A stretch of DNA of 64,000 bases, from the NCBI RefSeq assembly GCF_003086355.1, contig NZ_CP031733.1:2294001-2358000 (forward strand), written 5' to 3'. Below, one piece after another: positions 54,862-63,848 of this stretch (the first letter of the stretch is position 1; each line of letters opens with the position of its first letter). This DNA is from Streptococcus chenjunshii. Lineage in GTDB: Bacteria > Bacillota > Bacilli > Lactobacillales > Streptococcaceae. A program made the translations under genes and the position numbers. The notes under the pieces are model-generated. The model saw only the letters and a list, made by a program, of their open reading frames with translations, was not told the origin of the DNA and did no database searches.

Positions 54862-57060
54862 TTACTGACCTGGGTGTTTAATCGTTGAACCGTTCATATG
54901 TTTGACCCGGGCCGAAATTTCTTTATGACGGCCGTGCACCATCGGCCGAGCCTGCGGATTTCCTAAATAGCCGCAGGTGCGTTTAACAACATCAACTGTC
55001 TTCGGGTCGCTGTTGCCGCAGTTAGGACAAGTAAAACCGCGTTCAGTCGGCTGAAAATCGCCTTCAAAACCACATTCATAGCATTTATCAATTGGCGTAT
55101 TCGTACCAAGGTAGCCTACTCGGTCATAAGCATAATCCCAAACAGCCTCAAGCGCCTTCGGATTCTGCTGTAAAACCGGATACTCACAGTAGTGGATGAA
55201 ACCGCCGGTTGCCCCAGCTTCTGGGTAGACCTTTTCAAAATCCAGTTTCTCAAATGGTGTTGGATTTTTTCGAACATCATAATGGAAAGAGTTGGTGTAG
55301 TACTCTTTGTCAGTAATGTCAGCGACTGAACCAAATTTTTCCAGATCCAGACGGCAGAAACGGTCAGTCAGGCTTTCTGAAGGCGTAGAGTAAACCGAGA
55401 AATGGTAATCATATTCATCTGACCAGTCATTGCAGAAATGTTTCATAGCCTTCACAATATTGACTGTAAATTCCTTGGCTTCCGGATTATTTTCCCAATT
55501 GCCGCCATAAAAGACTGTAGCAACCTCATAAAGCCCAATATAACCGAGTGAAACTGTGGCACGGCGGTGTTTAAAGAGTTCATCAACATTATCATACTTG
55601 CCGAGCCGCTGTCCAAAGGCGCCGTACTGGTAAAGGATAGGAGCATTGGCAGGTGTGGCTTCCTTAACACGTTCGACACGGTAAACCAAAGCATCCTTAG
55701 CAATCGCCATCCGTTCGTTGAAAATTTCCCAAAACTTATCCATATCACCATTTGCTTCCATGGCAATACGCGGCAGATTAACAGTCACAACCCCAAGGTT
55801 CATACGGCCGGAGTTAACTTCAGCTCCATTCTCATCTTTCCAACCCTGCAGGAAAGAGCGGCAGCCCATAGGCACCTTAAAAGAACCTGTCAGGTCAACG
55901 ATTTTATCATAAGAAAGAACATCAGGGTACATCCGTTTTGTCGCACATTCAAGCGCTAATTCTTTGATATCGTAATTAGGTGACCCTGGCTCCAAGTTAA
56001 GACCGCGTTTCAAAGTAAAAATCAGCTTAGGAAAAATAGCTGTCCGGTGTTCGCTCCCCAGACCCTTGATACGGATATTGAGGATAGCCTTTTGAATTTC
56101 GCGTTCAAACCAAGAGGTCCCCAAACCAAAGCCAAGTGACGTAAACGGTGTCTGCCCGTTAGATGTAAACAGAGTATTAATTTCATACTCCAAAGACTGC
56201 ATGGCATCATAAATATCTTTCTTTGTTTTAGCCTGTGCATAATCTTCACGCTTATCTGCCACGACCCAAGCTTCAGCATCCTTAAGATGTTTTTGATAGT
56301 TCAGTTCAGCATAAGGAGCCAAGGTTTCGTCTATGCGGTCAGCAGAGCAGCCGCCGTACTGGCTGGAAGCTACATTGGCGATAATTTGCGAAATCTGAGC
56401 TGTCGCTGTTTGAATTGATTTGGGACTCTCTACTTCAGCATTGCCGATTTTAAAGCCATTAGCAAGCATTCCCTTAAAGTCAATCAAACAGCAGTTAGTC
56501 ATCGGTGTGTAAGGGCTGTAGTCCAAATCATGATAGTGGATATCCCCTTTTTGATGAGCATTTGAAACATGAGGCGGCAGCATTTTCAGCCCCAGCGATT
56601 TGCCGACAATACCGGCAGTGAGATCGCGCTGAGTATTGAAAACATCGCTGTCCTTATTGGCATTTTCATTGACAACTGTCTGATCCTTATTGATCAGTTT
56701 ATCAATCGTAAAATTAATGTCTGTTGCCTGAGAACGCTCAAAATCACGCTGAGTGCGATAATTAATGTATTCCTTCGCAATAGCGTACTCTCCGGCAGCC
56801 AGCAGTTCATGCTCAACAATGTTTTGAATTTCATAGATTTTGATATTATCACTAAAACGCTCATAAATCTCAGCCATGATACGATCTGAGATAGCCTCTA
56901 ATTTAGCTTCAATAAGCGGTGAAATCTTTGTCACATTATTGCTGGCTTTTAAAAGAGCACTATAAATTTTATTAGCATCAAAAGATACTAAACGGCCGTC
57001 ACGCTTAATCACTTTGATACTTGGCTGAGTCACAATGTTTTCTTTTTCCAGTGTAATCAT
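54862..57060 (-). CDS. nrdD: Anaerobic (class III) ribonucleoside-triphosphate reductase
   Basis: A 732-residue enzyme of normal length that reduces ribonucleotides without oxygen. It has an N-terminal ATP-cone (about 12-100, IKVIKRDGRLVSFD), a catalytic barrel and a C-terminal zinc site with CYECG and CPNCGN. The glycyl-radical loop is RTCGYLGNP near 700. NrdG, encoded at 52134, activates it. The promoter carries two NrdR boxes. AAGGAG lies upstream of the ATG. Confidence 0.97.
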   Translation of the reverse strand: MITLEKENIVTQPSIKVIKRDGRLVSFDANKIYSALLKASNNVTKISPLIEAKLEAISDRIMAEIYERFSDNIKIYEIQNIVEHELLAAGEYAIAKEYINYRTQRDFERSQATDINFTIDKLINKDQTVVNENANKDSDVFNTQRDLTAGIVGKSLGLKMLPPHVSNAHQKGDIHYHDLDYSPYTPMTNCCLIDFKGMLANGFKIGNAEVESPKSIQTATAQISQIIANVASSQYGGCSADRIDETLAPYAELNYQKHLKDAEAWVVADKREDYAQAKTKKDIYDAMQSLEYEINTLFTSNGQTPFTSLGFGLGTSWFEREIQKAILNIRIKGLGSEHRTAIFPKLIFTLKRGLNLEPGSPNYDIKELALECATKRMYPDVLSYDKIVDLTGSFKVPMGCRSFLQGWKDENGAEVNSGRMNLGVVTVNLPRIAMEANGDMDKFWEIFNERMAIAKDALVYRVERVKEATPANAPILYQYGAFGQRLGKYDNVDELFKHRRATVSLGYIGLYEVATVFYGGNWENNPEAKEFTVNIVKAMKHFCNDWSDEYDYHFSVYSTPSESLTDRFCRLDLEKFGSVADITDKEYYTNSFHYDVRKNPTPFEKLDFEKVYPEAGATGGFIHYCEYPVLQQNPKALEAVWDYAYDRVGYLGTNTPIDKCYECGFEGDFQPTERGFTCPNCGNSDPKTVDVVKRTCGYLGNPQARPMVHGRHKEISARVKHMNGSTIKHPGQ

Positions 57061-57081
57061 GTCTATTCTCCTTACTCGTCT

Positions 57082-57151
57082 ATTATAACACGCGCAAAAA
57101 AAAAATCAATATGTTGTGCCAATTTTTTTAATTAGACACAATATATTGATT
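57082..57151 (-). promoter_or_regulatory. nrdD promoter with two NrdR boxes
   Basis: On the minus strand TATAAT (complement of 57082-57087) has TTGATT 16 bp upstream. ACACAATATATTGATT at 57136-57151 and the complement of AATCAATATGTTGTGC at 57104-57119 both resemble the NrdR box. They are 32 bp apart, three helical turns. The proximal box overlaps the -35. Confidence 0.8.
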
Positions 57152-57169
57152 TTAGGCCTGTACTTTGGC

Positions 57170-58747
57170 CTATTTTATCTGATAAATCGTAAAAGCAGAG
57201 AGGCCGTCTAAACTCAGCACATCATAGTTGGCAAGCAGATGATCTCTTAGCGTTTCTGATATTGACTGACTGTTATTAACAACAACATAGCTGGCTCCGT
57301 TTTGCAATAGTTCATCTTCTAAAATTTTAGCATTGGCAGCTTTTGCTGTATAAACAGACGGGAGCGAAAACTGTGAGCTGCTGGCCAACTCTCCGGTTAG
57401 ATAAATCTTAGCCGTCCTGTCCCACACGTAAACGGTATTATCACCAGACACTGATTGCTTGAGGTACTCAGCAACAGTCTCCCGTTCTTGATTGACATTA
57501 TGATTAATGGCATAGGATACTAAGGGGACAGCAAAAGCAAACAAAGCGACCAGCAAGGGCAGATAAGCGTGCCGGCCAAGGAAAATACCAAAGATTTTAC
57601 CGACACCTGTTGTTTTCTTACGGCGATGTGAGTGCCAGCTGCGTCTGGCCTGATAGACAGTATTAACCCTTAAAGCTGTTAAAATCAGCCCAAAAGGCAA
57701 CAGCCCCAGCAAATGATAGGTCTGGAAATCCTGCACCAGACAAAGCATGGTAAATTCAGCCAAAAAAACAAGACAAATCAGCCATTTAATGACTTTGTTT
57801 TCCGGGTATCTCTTTAACTGACCAGGCAAGGCAAAGACCCCCAAAAGAAGACCTGAAGCCAAAGCTAAGAAAACCTGAAACAGCAAAGACAGCCATAAAT
57901 TAGCGTTACCGCTGGCAAAAAAAGTAAATTGATAAATCACAGCCTGTGCAATGTAGGAAGACAAAATTTGCAGATTTAAAAGAAAATAAACGGCGAAATA
58001 AATAACTAAAATGACCCCGAAAATAATACACAAAAGCTGATAAAAACCTCTCGCCAAATGCCTCTTAGATAAATTATAGACTGCTATTGTTACAAAAGAC
58101 AGCACCCAAAAGACTAATGTCCGCGGTTCAAACAAGATTGAAAGTGCTCCGGCAAAACCGTATAAAATAAAAGCTTCATCCGTAGTAATATCTGCAAAAT
58201 ATTTAGTCAGAAACCAAAGACCGATCAGTACAAAAGGCATAGCCCACTGAACAGGGTACAAGCCGCCAAAGCCAAGTGTCCCGTTTAAAAGATAGAAGAA
58301 ACAGATGAAACAGTAGGCAACTTCTGTACTGGCTGTCAAAAACCTTACCGTCTTATAAAGATAAATGCCTGATATATACATGGCTAAGAACTGCACAGGG
58401 AGCAGCCAAACAGTTGAGCCCAGAAGATAGCTGAAAGCAATTAAAACATAGTAAAAGAAACCGCCCGTTGCAAAGATATCACTGTAGGGAAGCTGCCCTT
58501 TAGTCATCATCAAGCCGGTGTAGAGATTCTGCGATTGAACACTATTTGCTAAATCCGTAAACAAAGGAAGAGCCACTGTACACACAGCCAAAACGATACT
58601 GAAGAGTAAGATTGAGAATTTATGTTTACCTAAGACCCTAGTACTTGGCTTCTTTGGCCTGACCGCCGTTTCTTTTTCCAAATCATTCTGCTCACGGCGG
58701 CCGACACGGCTGTATGTTCTGTCAGCCAGGGCTTTTTCTTTTGACAT
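57170..58747 (-). CDS. Polytopic membrane protein, glycosyltransferase-like
   Basis: A 525-residue protein. It has a basic N-terminal cytoplasmic region (about 1-45), about eleven hydrophobic segments (about 48-410) and a C-terminal soluble domain (about 415-525). The topology resembles lipid-linked-sugar glycosyltransferases of the GT-C type, but I see no confident catalytic motif, so the function is open. AAGGAGA precedes the ATG. A gene of this kind next to nrdD appears conserved in the mutans group as far as I recall. The gap 58748-59006 shows a small AAAGG/CCTTT hairpin only. Confidence 0.75.
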   Translation of the reverse strand: MSKEKALADRTYSRVGRREQNDLEKETAVRPKKPSTRVLGKHKFSILLFSIVLAVCTVALPLFTDLANSVQSQNLYTGLMMTKGQLPYSDIFATGGFFYYVLIAFSYLLGSTVWLLPVQFLAMYISGIYLYKTVRFLTASTEVAYCFICFFYLLNGTLGFGGLYPVQWAMPFVLIGLWFLTKYFADITTDEAFILYGFAGALSILFEPRTLVFWVLSFVTIAVYNLSKRHLARGFYQLLCIIFGVILVIYFAVYFLLNLQILSSYIAQAVIYQFTFFASGNANLWLSLLFQVFLALASGLLLGVFALPGQLKRYPENKVIKWLICLVFLAEFTMLCLVQDFQTYHLLGLLPFGLILTALRVNTVYQARRSWHSHRRKKTTGVGKIFGIFLGRHAYLPLLVALFAFAVPLVSYAINHNVNQERETVAEYLKQSVSGDNTVYVWDRTAKIYLTGELASSSQFSLPSVYTAKAANAKILEDELLQNGASYVVVNNSQSISETLRDHLLANYDVLSLDGLSAFTIYQIK

Positions 58748-59006
58748 TGCTTTACTTCTCCTTGATTAGTCTACTTCCAGTATAACAAAATATGCGGTTT
58801 AGTCAATTTTATCAGAAAAAACCGCTGATTAGCTCTATCCTCTAAGTTTAACAGCAGTTCCAGTCTAACCGCATCTGAACAATTAATAATTAAGTTTTCT
58901 ATAAACAGATAATCTATCACAAACAAACGGTCTTATCTCAAAACATAGCCCGTAAATTAATACGGTCTGTCTGGGCTCTAAAAGGTTAAGCAGCCTTTCA
59001 CTGCAT

Positions 59007-59028
59007 AAAAAAAAGAGCTGGGCTCTTC
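59007..59028 (-). terminator. Terminator of the ireB-ruvX-DUF1292 operon
   Basis: On the minus strand AAGAGC-N3-GCTCTT (about 59014-59028) is followed by eight T. It lies about 47 nt after the DUF1292 stop codon. Confidence 0.85.
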
Positions 59029-59074
59029 TCAAAAATTGACAGCAGTTGCTGATAGAATAAATCTGAACTCCGCA

Positions 59075-59374
59075 CTAATCCTCATCTAAGAAACTGTTAA
59101 ACACTTCTTCAATCATATTCCATTCAGCTTCTGAATCTTCCGGAATCGGCTGCAGATCCCCTTCTGTCCCGTCTTCATTTTCGGTATATGAATAAGCCTG
59201 AATTTCAATTTCGTCCTGTTCAGCTTCCTCCGCGCCAGCCGGAACTAAAAGAACATAGTTTTTGCCAAATTCTTCCTGCCCATCAATTGTTAATAAAATT
59301 TCAAATAAAGTTTCGTTCCCTTGCTCATCAACAAGAGTAATCACTTCATGCTCATGGTCATGCTTATGTGTCAT
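59075..59374 (-). CDS. DUF1292 family protein
   Basis: A 99-residue, very acidic protein starting with a His-rich stretch ([10 protein letters not shown]). It has the family pattern [19 protein letters not shown] and a C-terminal acidic tail. Function is unknown. AAGGAGA precedes the ATG. It is regularly the third gene of the ireB-ruvX-DUF1292 operon in Firmicutes, as here. Confidence 0.92.
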   Translation of the reverse strand: MTHKHDHEHEVITLVDEQGNETLFEILLTIDGQEEFGKNYVLLVPAGAEEAEQDEIEIQAYSYTENEDGTEGDLQPIPEDSEAEWNMIEEVFNSFLDED

Positions 59375-59429
59375 TTATGTCTCCTTAAACATATTCATTT
59401 AATTGAAGTCGGGGAAACTGTTTTCAGTT

Positions 59430-59849
59430 TCAAAAATTACGATCGAGATAATTTTGCAAAATCAGCTGAGCCGCTAATTTATCAATCACCTTTTTTCTCT
59501 TTCCGCGGCTGAGATCGGCTTCTTCAACCAGCATACGCTCTGCCTGCATCGTTGTCAGACGCTCATCTTGGTAATCAACCGGAAGATTAAATAATTTTTC
59601 CAACCTCTCGCCGTAGGCTTGGCTGGCCGTAACACGAGGTCCGCTGGTATTATTCATATTTTTGGGAAGACCGATGACAAATTTATCAACCTTATACTCT
59701 TTTACTAATTCACTTAATCGGTCAAAGCCAAATTCCCCTGCCTTTTCATTAATTTTAATAATTTCCAAGCCTTGAGCTGTCATGCCTAAAAGATCGCTGA
59801 CGGCTACTCCAACCGTTTTGGATCCGACATCGAGTCCCATTATTCTCAT
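59430..59849 (-). CDS. ruvX: Putative pre-16S rRNA nuclease / Holliday junction resolvase YqgF
   Basis: A 139-residue RNase H-like protein of the YqgF/RuvX family (about 138). The first catalytic Asp is in [15 protein letters not shown], and the IGLPKNMN and DERLTT segments are present. Roles in 16S rRNA 5'-end maturation have been shown in E. coli, and resolvase activity has been proposed for relatives. Its ATG overlaps the ireB stop codon (ATGA), so translation is coupled. Confidence 0.95.
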   Translation of the reverse strand: MRIMGLDVGSKTVGVAVSDLLGMTAQGLEIIKINEKAGEFGFDRLSELVKEYKVDKFVIGLPKNMNNTSGPRVTASQAYGERLEKLFNLPVDYQDERLTTMQAERMLVEEADLSRGKRKKVIDKLAAQLILQNYLDRNF

Positions 59850-60115
59850 TTCAAATCAATCCCATTTCCCTTAAGGTAATAACGGACCAGCTCTTCAACG
59901 ATTTCATCACGTTCATATTTGCGAATTTGGTTTCTGGCATCATTGTAACGCGGCACATAAGCAGGATCTCCGCTTAAGACGTAACCGACAATCTGATTAA
60001 TGGGATTGTAGCCTTTTTCCTCTAAAGAACGGTAGACTGCAGTCAGTGTTTCACTAATTTCTTTTTTATTACTGTCATCTAAATTGAAGCGGACGGTTTC
60101 ATCTGTAAACCCCAT
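59846..60115 (-). CDS. ireB: IreB family regulatory protein (UPF0297)
   Basis: An 89-residue protein of exactly the family size. It begins [11 protein letters not shown] and has conserved Asn-Pro-Ile-Asn-Gln, GDPAYVPR and [16 protein letters not shown] segments. In Enterococcus faecalis IreB is a substrate of the Ser/Thr kinase IreK and modulates cephalosporin resistance. It is first in the operon with ruvX and DUF1292. GAAGG precedes the ATG. The spacer 60116-60417 holds promoter sequence for this operon and for the divergent LytTR gene. Confidence 0.94.
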   Translation of the reverse strand: MGFTDETVRFNLDDSNKKEISETLTAVYRSLEEKGYNPINQIVGYVLSGDPAYVPRYNDARNQIRKYERDEIVEELVRYYLKGNGIDLK

Positions 60116-60417
60116 ACTGACACCTTCTTTCTAATAACTTTACCCCTTATTATAACGTATTCCCAGCAATTAAACAAGATTTTAACACTGGAAATACAGG
60201 CTTTTCCGGGCTAAAATGGAGTTTTTCCAAGAATAAGCAGTGCTTTTTGCCTCAAACTCCAGAAAAACAGCTCTTGCTCAAGAACACAATGATTAAACAG
60301 AGATGCCTACACACTAAATACCACTTAGCATTGAAAAACGACCATCTAGCCCAGCTCTCTGGAAAATCCTTTCAAAATCAATTATACTAAATAAAAAAAC
60401 GAGAGGGGCAAGCAGGA

Positions 60418-60858
60418 ATGAAACTTGAAATTATTAAAGACTTAAGCTTCAAAGAGACCTTAATTAAAATGTACCTCAGCCGCATCGATGCTAAGAACCA
60501 AAGAATCATTGATTTTATAAAACAAGTCTCTGACTGCGATTACCTTTACGGAAGCCGGAACAGCAGTATCTACCTAGTGAAACCGGAACAAATTATTCGG
60601 TTTTACACAGAAAACAAAAAAGTTTTCTTTGAAACCCCGCACTCGAACTATAGTTCTAAATATCGTCTCTACCAGCTTGAAGAGATGCTTCCCAAACATT
60701 TTATCAGAATTTCCCATAGTGAAATCATCAATCTTAAATATATAAAGCAACTTAATTTAAATTTTAAGGGCACTATTCAGGTCATCTTCAAAACCGGACA
60801 AAACAGTTTTGTTTCCCGCCGTTCCATTTCTAACTTTAAAAAGGCATTGGGACTTTAA
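60418..60858 (+). CDS. brsR: LytTR-domain transcriptional regulator, BrsR-like
   Basis: A 146-residue protein. Its C-terminal half is a LytTR DNA-binding domain (about 48-146; FIRISHSEIINLKYIKQL and FVSRRSISNFKKAL). It lacks a receiver domain, as in the LytTR regulatory systems HdrRM and BrsRM of S. mutans, where a membrane partner restrains the regulator and bacteriocin and competence genes are targets. It lies next to ireB/ruvX, spx and recA, as BrsR does in S. mutans. TATACT at 60383-60388 may be its -10. The assignment to BrsR rather than another LytTR protein rests on location. Confidence 0.82.
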   Translation: MKLEIIKDLSFKETLIKMYLSRIDAKNQRIIDFIKQVSDCDYLYGSRNSSIYLVKPEQIIRFYTENKKVFFETPHSNYSSKYRLYQLEEMLPKHFIRISHSEIINLKYIKQLNLNFKGTIQVIFKTGQNSFVSRRSISNFKKALGL

Positions 60859-60892
60859 CTCTAAACTGCCAAGTCGTTTTTACCTGATTTTT

Positions 60893-61240
60893 GAACTAAA
60901 CACAGCCTAAAGTCCTAGTGAAAAAGATGAAACTTGTCGATGCGGGGGATATTACAAAACAACCCTAGCCGTAGATGACTGAAAGCAGGCAAACATCCTA
61001 GCCTCCCAAATCATTGCTTGTACTATAACAAGAGGCAGTAGCCTAACGTCATTTTAGTCGCTTTTTCAAAGCTTGAAAATGTCTGCTAAGCTTTGCGGGA
61101 GCAAGACGTCGAACATTATGGTCTGGGGTTCTAACTCGCTCCCTAGTCATCCCGCAGAGGTGTGCCTGCAAAATCATAGATTTTTGGCTTACCGCCTATT
61201 TTTTCCTTTTGCGTTTTTCACGGCCTTTCTACCTTATTGG
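60893..61240. repeat. Inverted long composite repeat between brsR and brsM
   Basis: The reverse complement matches 8753-9158: the AAAGGCCGTGAAAAACGC end, the GCAGGCACACCTCTGC block, GGGAGCGAGTTAGAACCCC and TAGCAGACATTTTCAAGC. Its AAGGCCGT end lies just before the brsM ribosome site. It splits what is normally a tight regulator-antagonist gene pair. Confidence 0.88.
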
Positions 61241-61249
61241 AGGATACCT

Positions 61250-61711
61250 ATGAAATTATTAAAACAAATCATCCCCTCTGCTTTTATCGGTATGGGAATC
61301 GGCACTCTTGTTAACTTTATGTTCGTCCTTGTAACAGGCAGAGATTTCAGCTTCGGACTCCCTGCATTCATCGATCAGTTCCCCTCAGAGACAGTCGCTG
61401 CAGGACTGCAGCTTATAATCTTTGCAGTATTGGGTATCAGTCAGGGATTAGCCGGCAATTTATTCACGATTGCTCACTATAAACAGAATCTTTTAGTAAT
61501 AAGCATTCTGCATTACCTGCTTATTATTTTCCCCCTTCTCTCAGCGGCTTGGTATTTGCGCTGGTTTTCAGCTTCTTGGTTAGCCTTTCTTGCCCTGCTG
61601 CTTAGCGTCAGCTTTACTTATCTGCTTATCTATACTTTCAACTACCTTATGATAAAAAGAGATATCCTGTCCATCAATCAAAAATTGAAAGAACACGGGG
61701 AAGAGGAATAA
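61250..61711 (+). CDS. brsM: DUF3021 membrane protein, BrsM-like
   Basis: A 153-residue protein with four hydrophobic segments (about 8-30, 48-70, 80-102, 108-132) and a charged C-terminal tail, typical of DUF3021. Such proteins are the membrane inhibitors paired with LytTR regulators in streptococci. TTGGAGG lies 6 nt before ATG 61250; a longer in-frame reading would start inside the repeat and is rejected. It belongs functionally with brsR at 60418 despite 390 bp of separation. Confidence 0.83.
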   Translation: MKLLKQIIPSAFIGMGIGTLVNFMFVLVTGRDFSFGLPAFIDQFPSETVAAGLQLIIFAVLGISQGLAGNLFTIAHYKQNLLVISILHYLLIIFPLLSAAWYLRWFSASWLAFLALLLSVSFTYLLIYTFNYLMIKRDILSINQKLKEHGEEE

Positions 61712-61758
61712 AAACGGCTCTCTTTCTATGTGTATTTTCATAACAGCCTTAACAATAC

Positions 61759-61889
61759 AAAAAAGGCTCATAAACCTGCAGGTGATATCCTCCCCATATA
61801 GTGGACAGTGAAAAAACAAAAATTCTTTTGTGATTTCATTATCTACTTAACAGGGAGCAGTTCACAGGCAGGATCTATGAGCCTTTTGT
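61759..61889. terminator. Long inverted repeat between convergent brsM and spx
   Basis: CAAAAAAGGCTCATAAACCTGC near 61759 and its near complement GGCAGGATCTATGAGCCTTTTG near 61867-61888 enclose about 85 bp. A T-tract on either strand would make it bidirectional. The internal CATATAGTGGACAGTGAAAAAAC looks somewhat like an IS3-family end, so an IS remnant is possible. Confidence 0.5.
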
Positions 61890-61900
61890 TTGCTGTATAC

Positions 61901-62299
61901 TTACAAAGCCGCACGAAGACGAGCTTCGGTATTTTCTACATTACGAATAGAGCGCGGCAAAAAAGCGCGGATATCATCTTCCTTATACCCCACTTGAAGC
62001 CGCTTATCATCAATCAAAATTGGGCTTTTAAGAATACGCGGGTTATTCTGAATCAGGTCAATAACCTCACTGACACTTAAATCCTCTATATTGCAATTAA
62101 GGGCTTTTGCATAGCGATTTTTTGAGGAAACAATACTTTCAATGCCATTTTCTGTCTTAGTAAGGATGGCCAAAATTTCTTCTTTAGTCAGCGGTTCTTT
62201 TCCTAAATTCTGTTCTTTATAAGGAAGTTGATGAGCATTGAGCCAAGTCTTAGCCTTCTTGCAGCTCGTACAACTTGAAATCGTATATATTTTAATCAT
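61901..62299 (-). CDS. spx: Spx-family transcriptional regulator
   Basis: A 132-residue ArsC-like Spx protein of exactly family length. The redox CxxC is in SSCTSCKKAKTWL near residue 10, and RSPI-like KSPILIDDKRLQVGY is near 85. Spx binds the RNA polymerase alpha subunit and redirects transcription under thiol or oxidative stress. Streptococci carry two paralogues; the one beside recA corresponds to the second (SpxB/SpxA2) in S. mutans. The second of two ATGs (62299) is chosen because AGAGAG is too close to the first. Confidence 0.93.
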   Translation of the reverse strand: MIKIYTISSCTSCKKAKTWLNAHQLPYKEQNLGKEPLTKEEILAILTKTENGIESIVSSKNRYAKALNCNIEDLSVSEVIDLIQNNPRILKSPILIDDKRLQVGYKEDDIRAFLPRSIRNVENTEARLRAAL

Positions 62300-62342
62300 G
62301 TTCATTCTCTCTTTCTATCCCATGATAGATACATTGTAACAT

Positions 62343-62377
62343 AGTTCACTGAACAAAACATAGGTCTTTGGACCTAT
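62343..62377 (-). promoter_or_regulatory. Two palindromes in the spx promoter region
   Basis: GTTCACTGAAC (62344-62354) is a perfect odd palindrome and ATAGGTC-N4-GACCTAT (62360-62377) a 7-bp inverted repeat. Both lie about 45-80 nt upstream of the spx start, next to a possible -10 (TACAAT). They are candidate operators; no regulator can be named. Confidence 0.4.
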
Positions 62378-62494
62378 TTTTAAAATGAAACATAAAATTA
62401 ATATTTGTCTCTTAACACTAAACTAGATAAAATAAGGGCTTTGTCACAGACAGTTCGAATCCAGCATCTGAATGTGCTTCGCTTTCTTATTTTT

Positions 62495-62692
62495 AGGTTC
62501 AGGAAAGAGAGTGTGACAACAATCGGTCAATGGTCATAAAATGATGCTTTCGATTTTGCCGTCCCGCCTGCTCACAGTTGATTAGGTAGGCCGCTATCCC
62601 ATGTGCAGCAAGGGATAAGAACGTCCAATCAGCCACTGCGCCACATTCATCTGTTTAAAAAAGAAAATAAGGCAGGATTTTGTCACTGCCCC
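62495..62692. repeat. Inverted partner of the 54650-54860 repeat, after recA
   Basis: It contains CAATCGGTCAATGGTCATAA, ATGATGCTTTCGATTTTGCC, ATCCC and AGGGAT stem arms, and AATAAGGCAGGATTTTGTC. All of these match the reverse complement of the element after nrdD. It ends at the recA stop codon. The portion 62378-62494 holds nothing recognisable. Confidence 0.85.
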
Positions 62693-62693
62693 T

Positions 62694-63848
62694 TTACTCT
62701 TCAATTTCAATTGCATCATCAAGATCCAAAACAAGATCGCCATCTTTTGCTTGTTTTTCTGATTCAGCTTCATTTTCTGCTGGATTTTCCTGATTTGGGT
62801 CTCCTTCAAGCAGGCCGTATTCTACACGAACTTGTCTATCCACTTCATCAAAAATTTCAGGGTGCTCAGCCAAAAATTTCTTAGCATTTTCTGAACCCTG
62901 ACCGATTTTTTCATTCTTGTAAGAATACCAAGCTCCTGCTTTTTGGATGATATCCAGTTCACTGGCTATTTTTAGAAGCTCTCCTGTACGTGAAATCCCT
63001 TCACCGTACATAATTTCAACAAATGCTTCCTTAAATGGAGGAGCCACCTTATTTTTGACAACCTTGATCTTGGTCTCTTTACCAACATTGGTATCCTTAC
63101 TGCTGCCAGTTCCTTTAATTTGTGTGTTGCCGCGGACATCCAGACGCACCGAAGCATAAAATTTAAGCGCCCGTCCGCCGGGAGTTGTTTCCGGATTGCC
63201 AAACATAATTCCGACCTTTTCTCGCAGCTGATTGATGAAAATGGCAATTGTTTTCGTTTTATTAATTGAAGCCGAGAGTTTGCGCATAGCTTGGCTCATC
63301 ATACGTGCCTGCAGCCCAACATGGCTGTCACCAATATCTCCATCAATTTCGGCACGCGGTACAAGTGCAGCTACAGAGTCTACTACAACAAGGTCAACCG
63401 CACCCGAATCAATTAACTGACCGGCAATTTCAAGACCTTGTTCACCTGAATCCGGCTGTGACAGGAGAAGTTCATCAATATTAACACCAAGAGCCTGTGC
63501 ATAAGCCGGATCAAGCGCATGCTCTGCATCAATGAAAGCAGCAATGCCGCCTTCCTTTTGTGCCTGAGCTACAGCATGTAGGGCGACAGTTGTCTTCCCA
63601 GAAGATTCAGGGCCGTAAATCTCAATGATACGCCCTTTAGGGTAACCGCCCACCCCGAGAGCAATATCAAGTGCAAGACTTCCGGAACTCATCACCTGAA
63701 CTTTTTGCTCAGCACGTTCTCCAAGGCGCATAACAGCTCCTTTTCCGAAATCTTTTTCAATGTTTTTTAAAGCGGTATTGAGGGCTTTTTGGCGCTCATC
63801 GCCGAATTTTTTAGTAATTTCTTCTGTTTTTTTTGCTTTTTTTGCCAA
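62694..63848 (-). CDS. recA: RecA recombinase
   Basis: A 384-residue RecA of normal length, the recombination and SOS co-protease filament protein. The Walker [10 protein letters not shown] and Walker [11 protein letters not shown] motifs, the MSQAMRKL loop 1 segment and the [22 protein letters not shown] loop 2 region are intact, with an acidic C-terminal tail. The start is a TTG (63848) preceded by GGAGAAAA, which gives the family N-terminus [15 protein letters not shown]; the frame further upstream is non-family. An inverted repeat (ATAAGAAAAG with CTTTTCTTAT, 63901-63944) lies upstream. Its neighbour beyond the window is not seen. Confidence 0.97.
   Translation of the reverse strand: MAKKAKKTEEITKKFGDERQKALNTALKNIEKDFGKGAVMRLGERAEQKVQVMSSGSLALDIALGVGGYPKGRIIEIYGPESSGKTTVALHAVAQAQKEGGIAAFIDAEHALDPAYAQALGVNIDELLLSQPDSGEQGLEIAGQLIDSGAVDLVVVDSVAALVPRAEIDGDIGDSHVGLQARMMSQAMRKLSASINKTKTIAIFINQLREKVGIMFGNPETTPGGRALKFYASVRLDVRGNTQIKGTGSSKDTNVGKETKIKVVKNKVAPPFKEAFVEIMYGEGISRTGELLKIASELDIIQKAGAWYSYKNEKIGQGSENAKKFLAEHPEIFDEVDRQVRVEYGLLEGDPNQENPAENEAESEKQAKDGDLVLDLDDAIEIEE

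Noticed and set aside
61073..61249. N-terminal extension of the DUF3021 protein
   Set aside because: It lies inside the inverted repeat; ATG 61250 has a strong TTGGAGG.
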